A DNA stretch of 5,620 nt from an uncultured Flavobacteriales bacterium (GTDB lineage Bacteria; Bacteroidota; Bacteroidia; Flavobacteriales; UBA7430), in NCBI GenBank assembly GCA_913041775.1, contig CAJWJW010000094.1, positions 1-5,620 on the forward strand, written 5' to 3'. Below, in pieces: positions 1 to 5,620 of this stretch. Made by a program: the position numbers and the translations under genes. The notes beneath the pieces were generated by a model, which worked only from the letters and a program-made list of their open reading frames with translations, was not told the DNA's origin and did not search any database. Numbering within the stretch: the stretch's first letter is position 1; the number at the start of each line of letters is the position of its first letter.

Positions 1-344
1 AGAGTAGAGGCATTATTGAAAATTATATTCAAAGGTTTCTGTGCTCCTAATCGTAACATGTTTACCATAGAATTTAAATCCATTTCTGCACGAACTAAAT
101 ACCTACCCGAATGAATTTTACTGAATCTTTTTTGGGTACAGAAAAAATCAAAAAAATCAGTATTTTTCATTAAGCCATGAACTTGCAATGAATCTTTTAA
201 AACTTCAAAGCTCGTTTCTCTAGGAATTAAGATAAGCTCATCAGAATTCGACAAGGGAGCGTAAACTTGCTGATAACCTAAATAGGAAACCAAACTTGTG
301 ATTAACACAATAATGAACAGACTTATACTTAGTATTTTCTTCAT
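1..344 (-). CDS. mltG: Endolytic murein transglycosylase MltG (YceG-like), N-terminal part, cut by the left window edge
   Basis: MltG is an inner-membrane lytic transglycosylase that cleaves nascent glycan strands and so terminates peptidoglycan polymerisation. The first 114 codons are visible, read from an ATG at 344-342. Residues 1-3 are MKK, and residues about 4-24 form one hydrophobic segment, a membrane anchor with the rest periplasmic. The following region resembles the family's N-terminal LysM-like subdomain: a strand ending LILIP (37-41), a 'SFEVLKDSL' helix (45-53), then SGRY (79-82) and a 'MVNMLRLGAQKPLNIIFNN' stretch (93-111). That order of elements is typical of Bacteroidota MltG. 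The catalytic glutamate lies beyond the window, so activity cannot be judged. The ATG overlaps the TGA of the upstream cytochrome gene as ATGA and has no clear Shine-Dalgarno site, which suggests translational coupling. Family identity is recognised from the sequence pattern; the operon role is inferred. Confidence 0.85.
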   Translation of the reverse strand, partial: MKKILSISLFIIVLITSLVSYLGYQQVYAPLSNSDELILIPRETSFEVLKDSLQVHGLMKNTDFFDFFCTQKRFSKIHSGRYLVRAEMDLNSMVNMLRLGAQKPLNIIFNNAST

Positions 345-2257
345 TTCAGTTGATCCAATAATTGGTTTGCTCGTTTATGATTTGGATTAATTCTTAGAAC
401 CTCTTCTAGTGCAGAAATTGCTTTATTAAGATCCTCAATATGTAAATAATAAGAGGCCAAATTTAACCACAATTGAGGGATATCAGGATTTAAACTCAAA
501 CCTTTTTTGTAAACGACTAAGGCTTTATCGAAATCACCATTTATACTTAACAAATAGCCATAATTGGCATAAAGTTTCTCGAAATTAGGGTTCTCAGATT
601 CTATAAATTTAAATACTTTTTCAGCTTCTTTTAAACGCTTGACTTTTAACAAAGCCATGCCGTATTTATTTTGAATTTCTAAATGAAAAGGGGCCAAGCT
701 TACAGCTTGTTCAAAGCAACGAGTAGCCATTATATAGTTGCCTAATTTATAATAAGCCTCCCCTATTCTATACCAAGCCCATGCATCATCATTCGAATAA
801 GACTCTATTGATAGTTGTGTCTTTCTAGTTTCGAATGACTGCTTTTCAAACCAATTTATCAATACTTCGTAATCAGATTTAAAAAAGAAATATTTAATCC
901 ATTCATTAACACAAATATCTTGGTCGAGTTTAGCTAAATACACAAAAGCAGAATCTAAATAATACGATTCTTGCTCAAACATCTCGTACTGTTGCAAATA
1001 TGCTTTTAGAATATTTAAGTTCGATGGATTGGAATTGTTTACACAATAAAGCCCGATAAATTCTTTAATGTTTTTGCTGTCAGAAGAGCTTATTTTTTGA
1101 TGAATGGCAATTTTATGATCCGTTACACTAACATGTGGAATATCAATTGAACCCGATTTTGGCATATGGCAAGAGACACAGTCATCTCCATTTTCTAATT
1201 GGTGGTTTTTAGTATTAGCATGACAAGAAACACAGGTAGTATTAAAAACTGATTTTGGCGTTTCGGTAACACTCAAATGTGGGTTATGACAAGTAATACA
1301 AGTAAGCTCTTCATTAGAATTTAAAAAGCATTCACTCATTTTGAGTCGATCTACATGAGAGGCCATAATGAAACTATCGTCTCCTTTATATCTTGGTAAA
1401 AACACATTCATTACCTCTTGCAACTCCATTCCTGGTTTAAAATCGAAAAAAGACTTCCCGCCTTCCAAAACTGTGTTTCCTTGTAAATGACAACGAGAAC
1501 AAAGATCAAATTGTAATTCCGAGCTCAAATTACCCGGATTAACAATGGTATAATCTATCGCCTTTGAGGTATCAACAAAAACACCTTTCATCTTCTCTGA
1601 AACATGAATTTCTCCTGGACCATGACAACGTTCACATGAAATTCCTAGTGGTACATCTTCAAATTTATTTTCTGAACCTAACACAAATTCTGGAATAGAA
1701 TTATGGCAAGACATACATTCTAGTCCAATTTTACGACTAAAACGAGTATTAAAACCATTCTCAAAACCAGGTGGTAAATCCAACTTCCCATCTTGAGTAT
1801 AATACGTAAAAGGCAACTGATGTAAATAACCATTAGATTCCGAAATATGAGAATTGGTATGTTGTCCAGAACCAATAATATACTTAGCCATTTCTATTCT
1901 TTTATGAACTGTATCGCCATTAGAAATTCTATATTCTAGTAAATTTAGACTGTCTGAATGCCAATAAGGTTGGTAATACAAATTGCTGTGAGCGTCGTAT
2001 AAAATAGAATCTTTGTGAAAAAAAGCGGAGCTTTTGGTAGGATTAGCTAACCCAAAAGACTGCCCCATTCCTGTATGCGAAAAAGATTTATGCTTATCGT
2101 AATGACAATTCTTACAGGTTTCTTGCCCAACATATTCTACGGTGTCAGACAAATTTAAATACACCTGTTCAGTTGTATTTGGAATACATGAATTTAGTGT
2201 ACTCAAAAAATACAGCATCGTACCAAATAGGGTCAAATATGTAAATTTGAACTTCAT
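341..2257 (-). CDS. Seven-heme c-type cytochrome lipoprotein with C-terminal TPR repeats
   Basis: A 638-residue predicted exported multiheme cytochrome. The N-terminus is a signal peptide (KFK, then a hydrophobic stretch 6-20) ending in a lipobox-like LNSC, which would lipidate Cys24. No acidic surface-export signal follows the Cys (IPNTTE), so a periplasm-facing anchor is more likely. Seven CXXCH heme sites start at residues 48, 181, 208, 253, 320, 342 and 360. Supporting landmarks are IGSGQH (128-133), CERCHGPGE (208-216) and CITCHNPH (320-327), preceded by a non-heme Cys at 310. These resemble cytochrome c554-like multiheme proteins often fused to TPRs. Residues about 370-490 show no recognised domain. 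About 491-626 form four TPR units, ending near AP (523), NP (557), NP (591) and NP (625). An electron-transfer or redox-scaffold role is inferred; no substrate or partner can be named. The ATG directly abuts the GNAT stop codon, and the 3' end overlaps mltG by 4 bp. There is no clear Shine-Dalgarno site. Confidence 0.9.
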   Translation of the reverse strand: MKFKFTYLTLFGTMLYFLSTLNSCIPNTTEQVYLNLSDTVEYVGQETCKNCHYDKHKSFSHTGMGQSFGLANPTKSSAFFHKDSILYDAHSNLYYQPYWHSDSLNLLEYRISNGDTVHKRIEMAKYIIGSGQHTNSHISESNGYLHQLPFTYYTQDGKLDLPPGFENGFNTRFSRKIGLECMSCHNSIPEFVLGSENKFEDVPLGISCERCHGPGEIHVSEKMKGVFVDTSKAIDYTIVNPGNLSSELQFDLCSRCHLQGNTVLEGGKSFFDFKPGMELQEVMNVFLPRYKGDDSFIMASHVDRLKMSECFLNSNEELTCITCHNPHLSVTETPKSVFNTTCVSCHANTKNHQLENGDDCVSCHMPKSGSIDIPHVSVTDHKIAIHQKISSSDSKNIKEFIGLYCVNNSNPSNLNILKAYLQQYEMFEQESYYLDSAFVYLAKLDQDICVNEWIKYFFFKSDYEVLINWFEKQSFETRKTQLSIESYSNDDAWAWYRIGEAYYKLGNYIMATRCFEQAVSLAPFHLEIQNKYGMALLKVKRLKEAEKVFKFIESENPNFEKLYANYGYLLSINGDFDKALVVYKKGLSLNPDIPQLWLNLASYYLHIEDLNKAISALEEVLRINPNHKRANQLLDQLK

Positions 2258-2770
2258 TTATTTGTTTATAAATTGAAATTCTACCACATCTTGAAAAGCT
2301 CCATTTCTAAACGACCAATCCTTTCGAATACCAATCTCATTGAAACCAGCAGAACGAAAAAGCTGTAAACTTTTCACGTTAGAAATACCAACTGAACAAT
2401 GTAGTTGTCTCATACCAATACGATTAAAAGCATAGTCTTTCATTAGTGAAATAGCTTCTGCAGCATAACCTTTTAACCGGTATTGTTTCTCTATGATGAT
2501 TCCTATAGCAGAACGCCTATCAATGGCATCGTAGTCGAATAAATCTACACAACCTACCGAATTACCTTCAGTATCTTCTAGCACAAATCTGTACTGCCCT
2601 GCTTGTTGAATGTCTAAATGTGCCTGTGCAATATATTGCTCCAATATATATTTAGAGAATGGGACTTTAGATAAACTAACCTCGTTGATTTCCAAATCGT
2701 TTTCCCATTTAAAAAGCATGGTAGCGTCTTCTGGTTCTATAGCTCGGTATTTCAGTTTGCAATCAGACAT
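2258..2770 (-). CDS. GNAT-family N-acetyltransferase, RimJ/RimL/SpeG-like
   Basis: A 170-residue acetyl-CoA-dependent N-acetyltransferase, usual for a single-domain cytosolic GNAT. It opens with a strand and 'RAIEPEDA' (9-16), typical of the Acetyltransf_3 group. A central strand pair (RFVLED 61-66, SVGCVDLFDY 71-80) leads into AIGIIIE (88-94). The acetyl-CoA pyrophosphate loop follows as R98-L-K-G-Y-A103, matching R/Q-x-x-G-x-G/A. Motif B is N131-V-K-S-L-Q-L-F-R-S-A-G-F143, the usual 'N..S..L....GF' signature. The substrate (protein N-terminus, polyamine, antibiotic or cell-wall amine) cannot be read from sequence. The frame is open 11 codons further upstream to an ATG at 2803. The ATG at 2770 is preferred because the family alignment begins there and an AAAGGA lies 7 nt upstream. 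With this start the gene overlaps dapF by 8 bp, and its TAA touches the ATG of the cytochrome gene. Confidence 0.87.
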   Translation of the reverse strand: MSDCKLKYRAIEPEDATMLFKWENDLEINEVSLSKVPFSKYILEQYIAQAHLDIQQAGQYRFVLEDTEGNSVGCVDLFDYDAIDRRSAIGIIIEKQYRLKGYAAEAISLMKDYAFNRIGMRQLHCSVGISNVKSLQLFRSAGFNEIGIRKDWSFRNGAFQDVVEFQFINK

Positions 2771-3539
2771 ATATATTTCCTTTAAAAACGAATTCTGCAC
2801 CACCTACTAATTTAACATTAGTAAATACATTGTCCATTTTGGTGAATCGCACTTGTAAATCGCCTCCACGAGCGATTAAATTTATTGAACTCTTATTAAT
2901 CAAACCAGAGTAAAAAGCTGCAATAGCAGTTGCAGTAGCCCCGGTACCACAAGCTAAGGTTTCATCCTCGACGCCTCTTTCGTAGGTTCGTATTACTATT
3001 TCTTCGTTTTTTATCTGAGCAAAATTCACATTTACACCTTCCTTACTAAAGCTATTAGAATATCGGATTTTAGCCCCTACTTCTTTAATAGATAGTTCAT
3101 TTACATCATCTACAAAACAGACAAGATGAGGTGAGCCTGTATCTAATAAATAATTTTTATTGTACAGAGAAATCTGAGTAACATCAGACATCTCTAGGGA
3201 TATATGCTGATTCTCCAAAACCTCGGCATTATGCAATCCATCGTAAGCTTCGAAAATACAGGACTTCGAAAACAGGTTTAATCGCCTTGCAAAAGCGACC
3301 ACACATCTACCACCATTTCCACACATTGAACCCAGAGCACCATCGGCATTGTAATAGCACATTTTAAAATTTGAGTTCTCAGAATCCTCCAACAGAATTA
3401 ATCCATCTGCGCCAACCCCAAATCTACGATCACAGATGAGCGCAATTTGAGTACTACTTAAAGAAATAGAATTCGTGCGATTATCAATCATCACGAAATC
3501 GTTTCCAGCTCCTTGGTATTTGTGAAATATGAGTTCCAT
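2763..3539 (-). CDS. dapF: Diaminopimelate epimerase DapF
   Basis: DapF is a cofactor-independent cytosolic enzyme that converts LL- to meso-diaminopimelate, feeding lysine and peptidoglycan synthesis. The 258-residue product is complete and near the usual length for the phylum. The N-terminal signature 'HKYQGAGNDFVMIDN' (6-20) fits the canonical start, so the ATG at 3539 is secure. RRFGVGADGLI (38-48) is conserved. The two catalytic cysteines are present: Cys73 in MCGNGGRC (72-79) and Cys197 in ERGVEDETLACGTGA (187-201). NADGALGSMCGNG and the TGSPH block (134-138) complete the two-lobed active site. No key residue is missing. It is the first gene of the minus-strand unit, and its TGA (2765-2763) lies inside the start of the GNAT gene. 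The upstream region lacks a clear Shine-Dalgarno. TATTTTCG (complement of 3558-3565) is one mismatch from the Bacteroidota -7 element TAnnTTTG but has no convincing upstream partner. Confidence 0.98.
   Translation of the reverse strand: MELIFHKYQGAGNDFVMIDNRTNSISLSSTQIALICDRRFGVGADGLILLEDSENSNFKMCYYNADGALGSMCGNGGRCVVAFARRLNLFSKSCIFEAYDGLHNAEVLENQHISLEMSDVTQISLYNKNYLLDTGSPHLVCFVDDVNELSIKEVGAKIRYSNSFSKEGVNVNFAQIKNEEIVIRTYERGVEDETLACGTGATATAIAAFYSGLINKSSINLIARGGDLQVRFTKMDNVFTNVKLVGGAEFVFKGNIYV
2778..2783 (-). promoter_or_regulatory. Shine-Dalgarno-like site of the GNAT gene, deciding its start
   Basis: On the minus strand AAAGGA lies inside the last codons of dapF, 7 nt before the ATG at 2770. 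It is the only clear purine-rich ribosome site among the gene starts here, and it supports the shorter 170-residue GNAT product over the start at 2803. Confidence 0.55.
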
Positions 3540-3879
3540 TAGTTTCTATTAATTCAACGAAAATAATACTAATTGATGAGTATTTAGTACTTGTCTTTTA
3601 CAAAAAAGTGCAATCCATAAAATAAGTATCATCCAATAGGTACAGATCGGGTAAATTTAGCACCAAATGAGATGAAAGTATCTGTTCCAGAAACACCTTC
3701 AATTTGATGAATTTTCTCATATAAAACTTCACGCATATGCTCATTGTCGGCTGCAAATACTTTTACAAAAACAGCATATTTATAAGGACTTAATCTAAAT
3801 CCTAAAACGACAACAAATAGTTAACGTTTGAAAGCATAAATATTTTAACTTTCACTTTTTAATTTTAATATTCTTTGTT
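3540..3879. other. Divergent AT-rich intergenic region between dapF and the FAD/Fe-S dehydrogenase
   Basis: About 340 bases with no intact gene. From left to right it contains the dapF leader (3540-3628), a decayed Lrp/AsnC fragment on the minus strand (3629-3820), and a very A/T-rich stretch (about 3821-3879) that must hold the plus-strand promoter. In the leader, AATACT (3565-3570) and AGTATT (3579-3584) form a 6-bp inverted repeat with an 8-nt gap. No tRNA, strong terminator hairpin, riboswitch or exact TAnnTTTG promoter was found by eye. Confidence 0.7.
3629..3820 (-). pseudogene. Remnant of an Lrp/AsnC-family regulator: ligand-binding (RAM) domain only
   Basis: Read on the minus strand, this is an open frame of 63 codons from just after an in-frame TAA (3823-3821) to a TGA (3631-3629). 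It begins 'LFVVVLGFRLSPYKYAVFVKV', cut here after 19 residues as LFVVVLGFRLSPYKYAVFV. It continues through AADNEHMREVLYEKIHQ and GVSGTDTFISFGAKF, ending RSVPIG. That order of strand, helix, 'I.GV..T.TFIS' strand and tail is the RAM effector-binding fold at the C-terminus of Lrp/AsnC regulators. The linker and RAM domain are uninterrupted, so the loss is recent or this part is still selected. The roughly 60-residue helix-turn-helix half is missing: upstream DNA in all minus-strand frames is short and AT-rich. There is no in-frame ATG, GTG or TTG before the RAM; the first ATG (3736-3734) is mid-helix. It is most likely the 3' end of a gene truncated by deletion. A stand-alone RAM protein with an unusual start is less likely. 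Confidence 0.75.
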
Positions 3880-5620
3880 TTGACAAACAGCAAGCTCATT
3901 ACATTAGCAGGACAACTAGAAGGTAAGTTTTATTACGACGAAATAATGCGTAAACTCTACGCTACTGATGCTTCTGTGTATAGAGAAATGCCTCTTGCAG
4001 TTGCTATACCAAAAACAAAACAAGACTTACATAGCCTCATTAAATTTGCGAATACAGAAGCGGTTTCTATAATCCCACGTGCAGCTGGAACCTCTCTGGC
4101 TGGACAAGTAGTAGGTAGTGGAATAATAGTAGATATCTCTGAAGAATTTAGACAGGTTATTGAAGTCAATGTAGTAGAGGGTTATGCAATTGTACAACCA
4201 GGTGTTATTAGAGATGAGCTTAACCTACATTTAAAACAATACGGACTTTTTTACGGGCCAGAAACCTCTACTTCTAACAGATGTATGATTGGTGGGATGG
4301 TAGGAAACAACTCCTGCGGTTCTCGCTCTGTTATTTATGGATCTGCAAGGGAACACCTACTTTCCATAAAAGTTATTCTTGCCGATGGAAACGAGACTGA
4401 ATTTAAAGCCCTAAGCAACGAAGAGTTTGAGGCTAAAGCTAAAGGTATAGGCACAGTATCTGAACTAGAAACCAATATTTACAAACAGGCAAAAAATCTA
4501 TTTTCGAGTAAAGAAAATAGGAATGAAATAGAAGAACAATTCCCAAAGAAAAGCATTCCACGTAGGAATACTGGATATGCATTAGACCTACTAGCAGAAG
4601 CGAGTCCATTTACAGATTCCGAAGAACAGTTTAACTTTTGCAAACTACTTGCTGGCTCCGAAGGTACTTTGGGTTTTACAACAGAGCTAAAACTGAATCT
4701 CGTTCCAACACCATCGGAATTTCAATCAGTAATTTGCATACATTTCAAATCTATAAATGCGGCACTCCTAGGTAACTTAGAAGCATTAAAATACAAACCT
4801 ACTGCTTGTGAGCTGATGGATCATTATATTTTAGATTGCACCAAGGCAAATAAGGAGCAAGAACAAAATCGGTTTTTCGTACAAGGTGACCCAAAAGCTA
4901 TTTTAGTGGTCGAATTTGCAGAAGAATCACAAGAGAAATTAGACTCTGTTATAAAAGAATGTTTAGCCAATTTTAAAGAAACAAAACTCGGTTACCACTT
5001 CCCTGTAGTAAGTGGTTCAGACATAAAAAAGGTTTGGACACTTAGAAAAGCAGGACTAGGGCTATTATCTAACATCCCTGGAGACGCTAAGGCAGTTGCG
5101 GTAATTGAAGACACGGCGGTAGATGTAAACGACTTGCCTGCATTTATTGAAGACTTTAATGAAATACTAAAAAAGAGAAACCTCTTTTGTGTACACTATG
5201 CACATGCAGCTACAGGAGAACTTCACCTCCGTCCTATGATCGACTTAAAAACAGAAGAAGGAAGTCGGCTCTTTAAAACCATTGCTACAGACATAGCACA
5301 TTTAGTAAAAGAATATAATGGCTCTTTGAGTGGAGAACATGGCGATGGAAGATTAAGGGGAGAATACATTCCTTTTATGATCGGCGAGAAAAACTACCAA
5401 CATTGTAAAGATGTCAAAAAGACTTGGGACCCAAAAGGGATTTTTAATCCTGGTAAAATTGTAAATACCCCAGCAATGAACACCTTTTTGAGGTATATGC
5501 CGGGTTACAAAACACCCGAATTCGATACCAAATTTAGCTTTACCGAAGACAAAGGAATGTTGCGTGCAGCAGAAAAATGCAACGGATCGGGAGATTGTAG
5601 AAAAACAGAACTTTCTGGTG
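3880..5620 (+). CDS. FAD-binding and Fe-S-binding dehydrogenase (GlcD/D-lactate dehydrogenase/YdiJ type), 3' end beyond window
   Basis: Large flavoprotein of the vanillyl-alcohol-oxidase fold fused to an Fe-S module. Relatives oxidise D-2-hydroxyacids such as D-lactate, glycolate or D-2-hydroxyglutarate; the substrate here is undetermined. The frame is open for 580 codons to the right edge; full-length relatives are near 950-1000 residues. FAD_binding_4 spans about 25-270: ATDASVYRE (22-30), FAD loop PRAAGTSLAGQ (66-76), GPETST (126-131), GGMVGNNSCGS (138-148), GSEGTLG (259-265). FAD-oxidase_C follows: HAATGELH (442-449) carries the metal-binding His pair, then SGEHGDGR (484-491) and WDPKGIFNPGK (516-526). 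At the right edge CNGSGDCRK (567-575) begins the ferredoxin domain. The TTG at 3880-3882 is chosen as start because GQLEGKFYYDEIMRKLYATDA is conserved (Gly10 onward) and the first in-frame ATG (3946) would delete most of it. An in-frame TGA lies at 3829-3831. There is no Shine-Dalgarno site. Confidence 0.92.
   Translation, partial: MTNSKLITLAGQLEGKFYYDEIMRKLYATDASVYREMPLAVAIPKTKQDLHSLIKFANTEAVSIIPRAAGTSLAGQVVGSGIIVDISEEFRQVIEVNVVEGYAIVQPGVIRDELNLHLKQYGLFYGPETSTSNRCMIGGMVGNNSCGSRSVIYGSAREHLLSIKVILADGNETEFKALSNEEFEAKAKGIGTVSELETNIYKQAKNLFSSKENRNEIEEQFPKKSIPRRNTGYALDLLAEASPFTDSEEQFNFCKLLAGSEGTLGFTTELKLNLVPTPSEFQSVICIHFKSINAALLGNLEALKYKPTACELMDHYILDCTKANKEQEQNRFFVQGDPKAILVVEFAEESQEKLDSVIKECLANFKETKLGYHFPVVSGSDIKKVWTLRKAGLGLLSNIPGDAKAVAVIEDTAVDVNDLPAFIEDFNEILKKRNLFCVHYAHAATGELHLRPMIDLKTEEGSRLFKTIATDIAHLVKEYNGSLSGEHGDGRLRGEYIPFMIGEKNYQHCKDVKKTWDPKGIFNPGKIVNTPAMNTFLRYMPGYKTPEFDTKFSFTEDKGMLRAAEKCNGSGDCRKTELSG

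Noticed and set aside
2771..2803. Longer GNAT start at 2803 giving 181 residues
   Set aside because: The extra 11 residues lie inside dapF, do not fit the family N-terminus, and the ATG at 2770 has an AAAGGA at good spacing.
2610..2810. Plus-strand open frame of 66 codons
   Set aside because: It lies opposite the 5' half of the GNAT gene and the end of dapF, which have strong family motifs; its product resembles nothing known.
3595..3608. CTTTT/AAAAG mini-hairpin as a terminator after the Lrp remnant
   Set aside because: The stem is five A/T-rich pairs with no G/C core, which is expected by chance in this composition.
3869..3877. TATTCTTTG as a Bacteroidota -7 promoter element
   Set aside because: The gap between TA and TTTG is three bases instead of two, no -33 TTG is correctly spaced, and it would give an almost leaderless message.
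3880..3885. TTGACA, identical to the sigma-70 -35 consensus
   Set aside because: No TATAAT-like element follows at 16-18 bases, it falls on the dehydrogenase start, and Bacteroidota promoters use TAnnTTTG instead.
3957..4169. Minus-strand open frame of 70 codons
   Set aside because: It is antisense to the conserved FAD-binding loop of the dehydrogenase and is explained by that gene's codon composition.
1..5620. CRISPR array, insertion sequence, phage gene, tRNA/rRNA or defence system
   Set aside because: No regular direct repeats, transposase motifs, terminal inverted repeats or RNA gene signatures were seen on either strand.

Overview
The window looks like chromosomal DNA from an AT-rich, diaminopimelate-using Gram-negative bacterium of the phylum Bacteroidota, probably marine or flavobacteria-like. 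Three things suggest this. The MltG N-terminus and the fused FAD/Fe-S dehydrogenase have the form usual in that phylum. Shine-Dalgarno sites are mostly absent. The codon usage is strongly A/T-biased. This is judged from family resemblance alone, since no search could be run.

Left and middle (1-3539, minus strand): four genes form one tightly packed transcription unit, read right to left. They are dapF (diaminopimelate epimerase), a RimJ/RimL-type GNAT acetyltransferase, a lipoprotein with seven c-type heme motifs followed by four TPR repeats, and mltG (endolytic murein transglycosylase, cut by the left edge). Junctions overlap or abut: 8 bp between dapF and GNAT, 0 bp between GNAT and the cytochrome, and a 4-bp ATGA overlap between the cytochrome and mltG. 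The first and last genes serve peptidoglycan (precursor supply and glycan-strand release). The multiheme cytochrome between them has no obvious link to that pathway and is the most unusual element of the operon.

Centre (3540-3879): an AT-rich divergent intergenic region. It holds a 63-codon remnant of an Lrp/AsnC-family regulator on the minus strand. The ligand-binding (RAM) half is well preserved, but the DNA-binding half and any start codon are gone.

Right (3880-5620, plus strand): the first 580 codons of a large FAD-binding and Fe-S-binding dehydrogenase (GlcD/D-lactate dehydrogenase/YdiJ type). It runs off the right edge just as its ferredoxin domain begins. It appears to start at a TTG codon, because an ATG start would remove conserved N-terminal sequence.

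No CRISPR array, insertion sequence, tRNA/rRNA, phage gene or recognisable defence system was seen. Most of the window is housekeeping DNA, with two points worth following: the cytochrome-TPR lipoprotein inside a cell-wall operon, and the decayed Lrp gene next to a TTG-started dehydrogenase.
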